Positions 11,559 through 23,907 of a DNA stretch of 64,000 nucleotides are shown here, piece by piece. The stretch's first letter is position 1. Every line of letters begins with the position of its first letter. The notes under the pieces are model-generated. The model ran no database searches. It saw only the letters and a program-made list of their open reading frames with translations, and was not told where the DNA came from. The DNA lies in assembly GCA_018873245.2 (NCBI GenBank), contig JAEMBT020000002.1:6732001-6796000 (forward strand), written 5' to 3'. The stretch comes from Archegozetes longisetosus. Lineage: Eukaryota; Arthropoda; Arachnida; Sarcoptiformes; Trhypochthoniidae. The position numbers and the translations under genes were made by a program.

Positions 11559-14500
11559 TATGTCTATTCCTTCTATCTACTCACTATTGACTAGTTGGCT
11601 AGCGTCAATTTTAGCAAATCTAGCGTCTATTTTAGCAAATCTGACAAGGAACAAGTAACTAAAGAGAAAAGATAAGAATCAGTTGCCGAGTAACCGAACT
11701 TTAATAACTAAGAAAACAGATTGAAAATTTAGACTTAAACCTAAATAAACTATAGGATGGATAGTAAGTAGTCTATGATTGATTAAATATAAAACCTTTA
11801 ATGATAATTGAATCAATAACAAGGTTTAACCTTTAGGTGATGGGGACACATGACATACCTTAATATGAAAAGTCAAATTTATAGCAAATTCACGTAATAA
11901 ACAGCTTATTAAGGCTTATCAAGAAGATAAGAATAGCTGAAATCAAATCTACAACAACCTATATTATATGATTAGTTAAAAGTTAGAATCACTCTAAAAA
12001 TAACAGTTTGGTGTTTAGAATATTTACATTATATTTGCTTGAAAAGTGCCCACACAAAACTTCTCATTCATCTCTTCCCCTTATAATCTCTCTATTGAGA
12101 TAATCAACCTTTTGTCAGCTATTTTTACCAGCTTTACATCCAACGTTTACGGTCACACCTGCCCTAACTTTTCTCTCTTCAATAGAGTTACTTATATTGA
12201 GGACAGGCTCAATCAAAGGAGCTCTAAATTGTATGATAAATTGTTTAATTAGGGGTACGAATAGTTTAAGATATTGTATTTAGAATATGAAACAAGTTGA
12301 AGACAATAAGTTGATTAATGAAACACCTGTAAATGCAAGTTTACATTCCGTATAAGGCAACATATGATAACGCATAGGAACTATAGCATGAATTGTCGAT
12401 TCATATCACAATCACATATGCCTTTGACAATAAATAATATAATTATGAAATTATAGTTTACGTACCTTCACAAATTAGTCGTCAATTGAATATGCAACTA
12501 ATGGTTTTGTATAAACTGCTTGGCTAACTTATTTTATATATTAATAGAATATTTATAATCAGTTTCTATTCTAATAATACAAAGTATTGAGATAAATAAA
12601 TAGTTGAAGGTAATTTAGAAATTATAAAACGTTATAGCTATAATAAATACTAAAGTTCGAGATATGAACATCACAGAGATTCTCATATATGTTGCAACCT
12701 ACGTAATTCACTTCTTTCATATTAAACTATCAGATACTCTACCATCGAAAAACACTTGTCGATTATTATTATCTCAAACAGTACTTTATTTGCAACTTAT
12801 TTACTAAACTTTAGTTCAGTTGTTAGTAAGTGGGCGATGAGTTATAGTCTTTCACTTTTAAAATATTATAAACTATTTTAACTTAAAACTCAACTTAAAC
12901 TAACCCAATAACAGAAAGTTTTCAACTTTTACAATAAGTATTAATTATGTTTTAAAAATATAATTATTAAGTTTACATACGTTTGCGTGTGAGCGTTTAG
13001 TTGTGAGTATTTATTCGGTAAATGATTTGAATCGGCTTTCAAAGTAAACCAACTGAAAATGCAAACACACTTTTGTTTAACTTTCTTTGTCTCTGTTCGT
13101 TTAGTCCATAAATTATCTTAAAACATCTGATGCACTTTTAAATAATCACGTATTACTTACTTTCTAAAAGTATATTCACTTCTAATCTATGAACTGATTT
13201 GCAAAATTCATTTTCTAATCAATCATTGCTAAACACAAACTAAACAAAACTCGTGTCTTACGAGACTGAATGTATAATGACTTATATGCTGATACACTGA
13301 AATACACGTTTTAAGGCATAAATTGAATTATATGAAAAGAGAGCTGAAAGATATTAACGAAACAAAGAATTAGAAAATAATAATAATAATAATAACAATA
13401 ATAATAATTAATTATTACGAAAAGCACAGATGTTAAAATACTTAGTAGTGTTGAGTCTGTATCTATGCAATGAAATGATTTGGGTGTTAGGACTGGAGGG
13501 TTTTTACTATTTAAAAATACAGGCGCATTGCCAAGTGCCAAAACAACTCCTATCAAAGTTATCATATTCTGGCTTGTGCTTTCTTCTGTCCCACAGTACG
13601 CGAACGCAAAGGGGAAGGAATCCTGTGGAATCCTATCCATTCGTTATATTGTCTGCCCAGACTAACACAGAGTCAACCTCTACAATCATCTCAAACTGTT
13701 CTGTTTATCATTAACTTTACAAACCCTTTGCCTAAACTTAAACTTAAGGTTCTTTTAAGTCGGCGACCTTGACTTCAAGTTAACGTTTTTTGAAGTTTTC
13801 TCTGGTTTTCAGTCGCGTCTACGCATTTTAATTAATTGAATTAGCTTTTAAAACAATTCAAACTTGTTGTACTATCAATTTACTTATTTAATAAACTTTT
13901 TATAAACTTTTATACTATCAATAAGTTACTTCTTTTAACTTTACTCAACATAGCAACCAATCAATGAATGAGTGAATTAAACACCAAACGATCACACGAT
14001 AAAACTCCGATAAAAAGTTTGTTAACTTTCAGATTGGCTGTTATGTCATAACTAGTAGTTTTCACGTTTTTCGCTTCTAAGATTTGATTCAGTTTTTTGC
14101 TCATAGGTTACTAACCCATTGTGGCATTTTTTCATGTGAGTCAACTAAAAGTCAGGCTCAATTCACACTTGAGACAAATAAGATATGTTTTGCCTTGAGT
14201 AGATATTTCTAAAAGTATTTCTCTTTGAAAGTTCAAAATAATTAGGCAAAGTGTACTATAGTAAACCTGTATATTTTTGTTAGCTCTATCATAAAAACTG
14301 TCTCACTTTCATTTTTAAGTTTGAGAGTTAGACAATATTTGGTCGAGTCAGTGATAGAAAGTGCTACCTCCAGTTCAAATAGCATTACAGATATCACTTT
14401 AAAGCAACCACTGGACGATTTGACGACTTCTTGAATACTTAGATGTCCACTAATGCTTATCTTAAAACTTATAAGTCATAAGCAGCAAATAGAGTACTGG

Positions 14501-16698
14501 AAATAACTCTGAAAGACGCCTTTGTGAGTTAAACTAAGACCACAAATAACATTTGGCAATCGAATTACAATCAAAATCAACATTAGGTCAATGAATTTAG
14601 TGAGAGTGTGACAAACTTGTGTCTTGTTGACATAGATAGATAGACTTAAAATTGAATTGTGAATTCTGAAATTTGCGCTTTTTTCAGAGTATAGTCGTTC
14701 ACACGTTTTCCCTCCACTAAATACTAAACTGAATTACTAATAGCTTGATCCTTTCCCTTCCTTATTATTCCTAAAATTTGAATCTCTTCTTAAATGAGTC
14801 GTTGAAAAACAAAATGAGTTTACTTAAAAGCAAATGTCATATTTGTCTACAGATCTATAATGGTGTGAAAATGAGATGTGAATCCATTTGGTGCAAATTG
14901 AATTTTTAGAAACAAGTTGAATGACTTATCTGTTTTTCCTTATTAGAAAACGTGCAGACGATATTTCAAATCACTAAAGCCTAATTTGCATGAAGATCAC
15001 AAGTGCTTAAATAGACATTTCATACTTGAAAATATATATCTCTTATGTTCTACAGCTTTGTAGCACGTACAACTTCTTTAAACTATTGCCTATTCTTACC
15101 CTAATTTGTTTTGAAACACGTATAACAATGAAAAATGTATGGTTTCTAGTTTAGGCTTTGGTTCCTGTTTGAGTGAGTCTCAGTCATCAGTCATTTTCTG
15201 GCAATATTTTCAGGAAAAGCTTTCAGCTCTGATCTCATTTTGCTACTTATTTCAACTTTTAGTCATCAATCAAAATGAATATCTGCTGCAATTCTTGACG
15301 TTTTGTGAATAATCGAAATCTATTTATTCAAAATTAATCTTTCAATCACTGATTTTGTCATGATTTTGACAAATAAAGCTCTTAATCCAATAGAAAACTC
15401 ATAATCTGCCGTAACTTGAAGTAATATTGAACTAGAAAGAGCGCAAGCTTTATGATACAGTAGTTTGCCATAAAAATACCTCAGAGCTAACTATCTGTTT
15501 TCAATGAAATGCAGTTGATTCTGGGCTTGCAATAAACTTAATTAGAATAGTTGAGTAGACTATTATTTCAATTTTCACAACTACCATTAACTTATCGGGA
15601 CAGAAATAAAGAAAATTCACAATTTTATCTTTTCTTCAGCTATATACGGAATACGGAATTCAGTTTTAAAGATAATTATGAGAAATACTCAGCCAAACTC
15701 ACTAAACTTTCCGGTTAGTGTTGTTGTTAGTTTCAAAACTTAATATTTATTGCCTTTTCAATCAAATAATAGTTAGATATCAAATTTATTCTGTTAAGAT
15801 TCCATTGGAGATTTGATCTTAGGATTTAAATCTACTGTTCAAAGTTGAAGGAATGAGGAAATATCAGTCAGATTATGAGAAAATTTTAATAAACCGATTA
15901 GTAATTTCTAAAAGGCAGATCAAATTATCAATAATCATATTTGATTTTATAAGATAACTCAGGTTTGTTTCATTCATATTGATAATTAGTTCTGTTACCA
16001 CCAATGAATTTTTAGTTTAGATCGTTTTCAGCAGAACGAGTATCCTTTTATGTAGGCTTATCACTCACGTTTCAAGTCCTGTTCAGCTTCGATAAAACTC
16101 ATCTAAAGGTTATGCTCAAACTCGCTTTTTAGTGCCGAATATAATCTAAAATTTAAACTCAAGTTTAGTACTTTCAAAGTAGGAACTGAAAAGACCCTAT
16201 TGAACGTTTTTGTAAATTTTATCTTTTATTTTCAAAATTTGATAATAAAGCTTTAATTAAGAACTACTGAGAAGTTGACGCGATTATTCTAATTATCAAA
16301 TTGATAGCAAGATATCAATGGTTAAATTAAAAATGAACTTAACATAATCTAGGTTTTGTAAACATTCATATTTAAAACAAACAAAAGCTGTTATACAGAT
16401 TTCAAAATTAGCAAAAAATACGGAAAACATTAATATTTAAATTAGTTAATAGCGTGTCTGTTCTATCTGTCTAATTGAATATTAGAACATATGAGTTAAT
16501 AAAATATAATTAACAATTGAGCAATCACACAAACACATATCTAGTTTGTTTTCATTACGATTACTATCACATTAAAATTCAGTTTGGTTTCACTTGAATG
16601 CGGTTCCGCTTCACTCTAATTTGCACCTCAAAACTTTGACGATTGTGTTCCTTTAAAAAATTATAATCCGTTTAGCTTATCATCAAATCAAATATCTC
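11559..16698. other. Long intergenic region
   Basis: About 5 kb between the myosin start and the anoctamin stop. AT-rich, with an AAT trinucleotide microsatellite at about 13375-13412. A locally less AT-rich patch at about 13540-13680 opens frames on both strands but has no recognisable product. No other supported feature. Confidence 0.55.
13375..13412. repeat. (AAT)n microsatellite
   Basis: About twelve imperfect AAT/AAC units on the + strand. Simple sequence repeat in intergenic DNA. Confidence 0.9.
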
Positions 16699-19590
16699 TT
16701 ATTGAATACTTTCGAACGCTGCTTGTAATTTGATTTTTCGATTGTCATATTTCTGCTTAGTTAGAGCCACATTCACATGTTTTGGCATATCTGGAACAAC
16801 GTATGATATGACTAGAATCAATCCCAGTATGAAATGCTGTTCAAAAACAGATCAATAATTCAATTTAAAAACTTTACAAATATTCAAATGTTCCAATAGT
16901 TTGGTTAACTTATGTTATTTTACCTCAAAAATAACCATCAGTTGAAAGCTATCAATGTTGTAGCGGTTGCTGATCGCAGTTGCAGTCGGAGACATACTCA
17001 GAAGCGCACAATTGGTAATAACAGATATTATGCTCATTACTTCAAAAGTTTTCTATAAGAAAATTCAGTTTTAATACTAGTACTGATTAGTGACAATATA
17101 AGACAAATGAGAAAACGAATGGATGACAAACCATCCACGAGCCATTTATGGATTTGGCTGATCTCTGATGAGGCCTTTTGTATCCGTAGCATAACTTTAT
17201 AGAATCTGAACGTATTTCAATCAAATTATTGAATAGTGCGATAATTGGCGCCAAAGGAAATATTGAGGAAAACAAGAATACATAGCCAAATTGAACATAT
17301 AGTTCTAGATAGTCATAGTACGTGTCCTTTAAATAATTAATTTGAGCAATAATTAACATATTTGAGAAATGAACCAATTTCATACTTCATAGGGAGGCAG
17401 TCTTTTTTCATAGTAAATTCGTGCCACTTTTGGTGATAAATCAGATTTCTTCAGACTCTTTTCAAAGGCTTTATTGATTCTATACGTAGTAATTAACGGT
17501 ATTAGCACTTCTTGAATGTTATCCACTAACTGATTAACAATAAGCATAGTTGCCAATTGCTGTTTAGATAAAAGATTAAGTTAAAGCTATTTTGTCAAAC
17601 TAATGTGATTTACTACGCGAAAGACTTACCCATTTCAACATTTGTAAATCTTTCAGATAAAATCCAATATAAAATAAACTCATGAAATTGTTTACGAATT
17701 CAAACTGTCGATCGATTTTCATGTAGATGTCCAAAAATTTAAGTAGAAATCATCAAAATATCGTTTTCGTAAGAATTAAATTGTCAAGAATTGAGCGAAG
17801 CAACAATTTAGTCAGTTATTGGTATAATTTAAAAGAAATACAATAAAATATATTAGGAATATTAGGTTAAAATTATATAGTAAGCAGTGGCTGAGGTTTT
17901 TACCGATGAAAAGAGCATCAAAAGCAGAATCAGTAGTGCTTAGTAAAAGCAGAAAATGATAGTTCAGTCGTTAAAATATTAACTGCTTTCATACCAGAAC
18001 TAATTTGATTATCCAGTGATTCTCATGAGAGGTCTGCGTCCGATGATTTTCTTTAAATTAAAAGTAAAACCGAAAATGTAGAAACAAGTTTGAGAAAAAT
18101 CATCTCATACCCCACTCATTGAGTCTGGTGGCCAACTCTCGATATATGTGGTTCATAATCATTACAATTAAAGCATAGATAATGCCCGGCATTAAAGTAA
18201 TCAGTTTATGAATTCCGCTTGGGTTCGGTCCGTAATAATCCAGTAGATCTGCTTCAAGACGGAAGTAAAGGCACATTATGTGAAAGGCTGCTCCGAGACT
18301 TAGCAAAACCAGAGGCAGCGAAACGCCGTATTCTCTCAACCACGTCTTATATATGGGATAAACTGGTGTCAGGTGTTTAGTGATCGGATCGACTTGCATA
18401 TATTTGCCGCGAAAGGTTGGCCGCGGACCTTCGAGTAAGACATCTCCAATGGTTCCCCATTGAAATGCGTACTCATTTGACTTTCTTGTCCATCGTTTCA
18501 GAAATATAGTTATCCATAACATGTTAAATATTGCACAAAATATGTTCATTTCATTCAAAAACAAAAATTGCAAAAGTCCAATAATTCCCGGGACTAGTAA
18601 AGAGTTTGTATAAAATTCTAGAAAAGCGAAATAAAATGCGATCTTTTCCCCAAAATAGTTCCTGATGTCATCTGTGAAAGAACATAAAAGGTTTTGTTTA
18701 GAGTGCATTCGATTGTAAATTAAATTGATTTTCAATAAAATTATTGGCAAAGCCTCTGGTTTGCAAAAGCTAAGTGCAAGTTGGGTTGAGTTCAAATTTA
18801 TGATTTGACCTATCAAACCAATGTTTTGTATCAGTTTTCTTTAAATATTATGCATAATTGAGTTTCGATACTTTGCAGAACGTTAGATATGTTAAATTGT
18901 TGTCAGATAAAAATAGAATATTTCAATGACTTTCAAGTTGAGGCCAACTTTTCATTCAAGATAGGAATAAATTATGTGAGTTAATAACTTAATTGCTTAA
19001 TACTAACGAATTGGCTGTTTCTTGAAAGTGAAACACCAGTTGGACTTTAGTTTTTCGAGAGGTGAACAATCGTGTAAAGGGAAGTATTCGCTGACTATGT
19101 TTTCGCGTTGACATACCTGTACTAAAGGTCAATTAAAGGTCAACTGTTAATCGATAGCAATGAAAATAATAGTAAAATGATAGATTTAATGAGAATTTCA
19201 TACTAATGGACTGTCCCGGATATAGCTTGACGTTTGGATATCCGAACAGAACTCCTCTCTCAGTGCTATGCAAACTTTCAATCTCGTACAGCAATACGCG
19301 TTGCTTTTCAGAGAATGTCAAACAACTGTCTGAATTAATATTAGACGGATCCACACGAAACACACTCGAAGCGCTGTCATTTTCTTTCAACTGTTTCAAT
19401 TCGATGGCATCGGCGCTGACATTGAGTCGAGCACTGAAGGCACTCACTTGTAATATGATATCAGGATCAGAATCTGTTTCTGAGTTGTCGCTAACAATCC
19501 TTTCAAGTATGAAATGTCCGCCACCCTCACGCTTTGCTTTTGTCAGCAATTCTAATAACCATTTGATTGTTATGTTTTGCGATTCACTTT
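16699..19590 (-). CDS. Anoctamin-10-like TMEM16 channel/scramblase (5' end unresolved)
   Basis: Nine exons recognised: about 19590-19204, 19121-19008, 18671-18111, 18050-17995, 17704-17630, 17559-17386, 17326-17132, 17052-16924 and 16836-16699 (stop TAA). Family blocks in order: cytosolic N-terminal domain ending SEYFPLHD, then DIRNYFGEKIAFYFAFLEFYT (first helix of the TMEM16 core), RPTFRGKY, LNEWENHRT, FVNNFMSLFYIGFYLKD, YYDYLELYVQFGYVFLFSS, NNLIEIRSDSIKLC and a C-terminal YVVPDMPKH. The order and the DYLELYVQFGY block point to ANO10 (TMEM16K) or ANO8 rather than ANO1. ANO10 is an ER lipid scramblase in mammals; function here is inferred. The first exon upstream of about 19590 could not be joined in frame. 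Confidence is high for the family, moderate for the subfamily. Confidence 0.88.
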
Positions 19591-19997
19591 TATTACTATC
19601 ACATACAATGCATTTTCACTCAGATCATTACTTTTTATTTGGCTTAAAATTGATTGTCTTTCAGCTATTGTTGAAGCTGAAGATTGCCTTCTTTGCATTT
19701 CAAACTATTACCAGTTAATTAATTATCACTTAATTAGTGAAGATTTATTTGAAGTATTAAATGACTTGAGATTTAAAAATAACACAGATTCAAAAAAAAG
19801 TTTAAGTCCTTTCATAAATTACGAGAAATTGAATGTTATGATTATGCAACCCATTATTAAAAATGGTGTTATTTATTAAAAATAGTCTAAATTATTACAG
19901 TTTAGCTATTAATTATTATATATCCAGTGTTTTATTTATTATTTAGTTCGTATTTCAATTTTTCAATAACTTAATAATTCATTTATTAATACAAGTA
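19591..19997. other. Short gap between anoctamin 5' part and orphan ORF
   Basis: Contains an out-of-frame hydrophobic stretch upstream of the first recognised anoctamin exon, which may be part of the missing N-terminal exon. It also acts as the divergent promoter region with the + strand ORF at 19998. Confidence 0.4.
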
Positions 19998-20639
19998 ATG
20001 ATGGAGTCATTCGATAGTGAAATAAGTGAGTGTTTCACACAAACCCCACTCAATTGTGACTCAAACGGTATTCAATTGAAAGAAATTAATATAAATGTCA
20101 TTTCAACTAAAAGATCAATTAATAACTCAAAGAAAATATCACCACATATGAGAACACGGTCTAGTTATAGATTGAGGAAATTGGAGAGAATTAATTGGAG
20201 AGAAAGACTTAATACTAGAAAAATAAATACCAGTTGTGATAAGACTCTGAGAAGCGATAGAAAAAGCGTCGCTAAACATTTTCTCTCTAATAGTCATGCC
20301 ATTGAAGACAATGAAGAATCTGAGTCATCTCAAATATCAGACATCGACTCCAGTCAACTGATTAGTGAAGAACCGACTAAACATAATATTTATTTTGAAT
20401 TTTTACAACAATCCAATGAATTAATAGTTCCGACTATTAGTAATGTTACAAAAATCTTGAAATTAAAGTCTCAAAAATCATCTCGTAATAAAGTTAGAAA
20501 AAATGTGACTCAAAGAAGTTGTAAGAAATCGAAATTAGTTAAGAAAAGAAGAAAACTTTATTCATGTGGTTGGGAACAGTGCGAGTCGAAAAAGTGTCAG
20601 AATTACACAACACATCACATGAAACCTATTGATTCTTAG
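19998..20639 (+). CDS. Intronless orphan protein, basic with C-terminal Cys/His cluster
   Basis: A 213-aa frame from ATG to TAG. No family recognised. The N-terminal third is Ser/Asn-rich; residues about 50-75 are very basic (RTRSSYRLRKLERINWRER); the middle is acidic and Ser-rich (EDNEESESSQISDIDSSQ); a second basic block (KSKLVKKRRKLY) looks like a nuclear localisation signal. The end, YSCGWEQCESKKC then HH, resembles the beginning of a C-x4-C zinc finger but lacks the usual last histidine spacing. A nuclear protein is plausible. Length without stops in this AT-rich background and a two-charge-block layout argue for real coding; expression is unproven. Confidence 0.6.
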   Translation: MMESFDSEISECFTQTPLNCDSNGIQLKEININVISTKRSINNSKKISPHMRTRSSYRLRKLERINWRERLNTRKINTSCDKTLRSDRKSVAKHFLSNSHAIEDNEESESSQISDIDSSQLISEEPTKHNIYFEFLQQSNELIVPTISNVTKILKLKSQKSSRNKVRKNVTQRSCKKSKLVKKRRKLYSCGWEQCESKKCQNYTTHHMKPIDS

Positions 20640-22123
20640 TTTTCTATCAAGTATTCCCTAAACACGCCACAATAATTACCTCTGATTGAGTACAATTTTT
20701 TCCAGATTGAAACTAACTTATCGATCAATTATGATTTCACTGATTTTCCTCAACACATTATACTTTTTTACTGAAATTCTGAAGTTTTGTTTTAAAAACT
20801 TGAGAACAATATTATGAACTTTAGTTTTAATTAAAATCTTTTAAAATCACTTAAAGAAGTTCAGTGAATGGATATCACGAACAGATATTTTGAATTGAAT
20901 AAATTTGGAGTGATTTGAAGGTGAAAATATGAATGATTCAGCATATTTAGAATCTTATGTAAATGGTAACTTAATTGAGAAATTAAATTGATTTAGATTC
21001 ATGAAGATAGTTATTCTAAAAGAGCAGAAATTTTTGTAATTGTAAATAGATTTCATAATCAACCAAAATGTTTGTTATAAATTAAAGGTTTATAACTAGT
21101 TGTTGAGCATTAATAGATCACACGATATATAAATAAATATTTTGTATAAATCATTTCTAAATCATGTCTAAAACGTGTAACTCAATAATAATATACAAAA
21201 TAAAATTTCAATTATTTAAGTTAGCGCACAATAAATTCTTATTAATAGAAATGAATAAAAATGATAAGCAGTTAATTGTTTTATTTTATTATACGATACG
21301 ATCAAGTCTTCACTTCTGTTAGGCTCTAATTATATCTGAGATAAGCAAAACTTATTGCATAGTATTTCAACGATTTTCAAGTCTGTTATTATCATTCATA
21401 CCATTAACCATAAATTTATCTAAATATTGTTTTAAATGTAATAACTTTTTGTCAATAGTTTTCCTATTGGAGTCAAATCTCTAACTTTGACGTATAGTTA
21501 AGTGCTTTTTAAAAATCAGTAAAGATTAAGCCATGTTTTCCTATAGCATTTTTTATATGTTTTGAAATAAAATCACTTAAGTGCATATTCACTGTTAAAT
21601 CGATGTTATTTTCAGGAGTGATTCAAACAGACAGCTAGAGTTTATCGTTTACTTGATTTGAGTTCTTGTTCTGACTGTAATCATTTATTTGATGAGATAT
21701 TTCGAACAATTTGTTCAATCAATATCTCAAAAGTTGTTTCAAGAAAGCGTAGTCTTTGTTTGAATGGAAGGTAAGAAAACTTTTGTCTGTTTTGAAACAA
21801 GTGCTCTTTTTTGTCAATTAGTACAGAATCTGAGTTGACATACCATACGAAAAAGCACTAAAACTGCTATAAACGATAAGTCAATCGATTTACATTGAGC
21901 TGAATGTTTGTAAACAACTGAAACTGAAGTACAAAATGGTTACAAAATGTGATTATTTTGAAAACGAAAGTTTACTATACTCAATAGTTGATTGTATTTA
22001 GGATACATTAGTCTGAATGTGATATCTAATTGTTATTGAAATGAATAGACTTCTATTTATATAAGTTATAAGTTAAATAAGTGTTTTCTCAATTCTTATG
22101 CCAATTACCTGTACTTGAAAACA
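20640..22123. other. Intergenic region before TMEM134
   Basis: About 1.5 kb of AT-rich DNA. No open frame or repeat of note; the TMEM134 promoter should lie at its right end. Confidence 0.5.
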
Positions 22124-23040
22124 ATGAATAATAATCTAAATTTAAATCAGAATCGAAAACAAAGTCCGGACGTTTTGGCCAAAAATAACACTCATTATTT
22201 GTCGTCAGTTGAGACCAGTAGTAAAGCTATGGAAGACGAAGACAACTACAATAGAAATATGAATTATGGTTCAACCAACGAGTGCACTAACCCATTGAAG
22301 ATTAATAAAAACAATGAAATAACAGTGAATATTATGCAAAATAACTATTCTACCAGTCATTCAACTCACGGCTTAATGAATAAATCAAATGAAACCAGTG
22401 ATAAAATGTGTGATTCACCAGTTTTTGCGACCAACAGCTCGAATGTGATGCATTCACGACTCGGTCTTCCTTTTGCTAATAGCAGATATAAACCTGACGA
22501 TGTAATCAATCCACTTTTGATTGTTTATTAATTATTAATCATATTTAATGTTTGACCACTTGAATTAAAGGCAATTTCAAACGATGAATCTGTTTATACG
22601 GTTAGAAGTGATTCGCACAAGAATGGCAAATACGATGCAAAGAAATCGTGGTATTTATCAAATAATTATAGAAATATTTTTCAATTCATAACCAAATCAA
22701 TTGTTTATTGATTGATCAGTTGGTGGAGTCACCCACAAATCAAGAGTCATTGGCGGGTATTTTTAGCTGCTTTCGGACTTTTAATCTTAGGAATTGGTTT
22801 AATATCAGTGGGAATTGTAGTGGTTATATTTCCCGAAATAGGTTTTCAAAGCTATGTGTTCTTTATCGCTGGTATAATATGCTTCATACCTGGAGGTGAG
22901 CTTTTATTCAACTCTATTGATAAGCCAACTTTAATTGAATATCTCATATACAATTAATAGCATACCATGTGGTCTATGTTTACTGTGCAGTTAAAGGCAA
23001 AAGAGGTTATGAGTTTCATCAGTTGCCATTGTTTAATTAA
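22124..23040 (+). CDS. TMEM134: TMEM134-family two-span membrane protein
   Basis: Exons 22124-22522, 22571-22650, 22720-22895 and 22961-23040 (stop TAA); 244 aa with consistent phases. The long N-terminal part is Asn/Ser-rich and presumably cytosolic. The recognisable part begins with SVYTVRSDS and WWSHPQIKSHWRVF, then two hydrophobic helices (LLILGIGLISVGIVVV and VFFIAGIICFIPG) followed by AYHVVYVYCAVKGKRGYEF and QLPLFN at the end. This end is the hallmark of TMEM134 (the related TMEM230 ends similarly). The molecular role of the family is poorly known. The Met at 22124 is the first ATG in frame; the Asn-rich N-terminus is longer than in vertebrates. Confidence 0.88.
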
Positions 23041-23907
23041 CATACAACTCATTTCATTTACTCTTGGGAATCTCTTGCCATCTCTTACTATAAAAATTAT
23101 AAACAGTATGACTAGTCTTTATAGTCTCAGTTGATTGTGTACTCATTTTTATATTAAATAAGAATCTCCTCGATAATTGAATCTTAGATAGACTTATAGC
23201 GAATCTTTAAATTATGTAAATTTGTATATTTTGAGTTTTTATATACAGTATTAACTTTGGTTCTTGTAATATTGTATTTCTTTTTGTTGACACTTAAGTT
23301 TTGACACAAAAACATTTTACTTCGATCTAAGCTATTTTAAGTATAACCAAAGTCTGATTGAAAATCTTTTGTGAATATTCAATTGATTGAATCTCAGAAT
23401 AACCATATGTAACATTAATTCAGTTCTGTTGATTTGAATTTGTAAACTTGAATTGAGACATCTCTTTTCATCTCAAAACAAGTTCAGTTTAGATTGTTTT
23501 GATTCGAAATAATCGAAGATATTGTGATTAAAATTTGGGTAATTTTATTTTTAACGATTTGCAAAATAAATCATTTCATCATACTTTAATCACTCTTATG
23601 GTTGAAGATTGGAACAGATAAACATTAAAAACTCCACAAGTTTCAAATTGATAGAGTGGCTCAACATCAGAATTACAGTTAAAATTGACAAACTCAAAAA
23701 TTAAACTTAAATGCTATTACAGAAGGATATTCATTAATAGACCATAAACTATGGCACCAAAAGTCTAACACATAATATGCCTCACAATAGTTAATATGAA
23801 GGCATAACAAGAGTAGAGATAATGATATAGAGCTAAGTTTTATAAGTATAATATCGATAGATAACTATTTGAATAAACTAGTTTAAAAATAAAACATTTG
23901 CATTCAT
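23041..23907. other. 3' intergenic region between TMEM134 and aldolase
   Basis: Convergent gene ends; AT-rich, no coding signal. Holds the 3' UTRs of both genes. Confidence 0.5.

Noticed and set aside
13311..13714. Overlapping open frames on both strands with locally higher GC
   Set aside because: No product recognised, no supporting splice partners; the minus frame ends in a microsatellite-coded tail. Left as intergenic.
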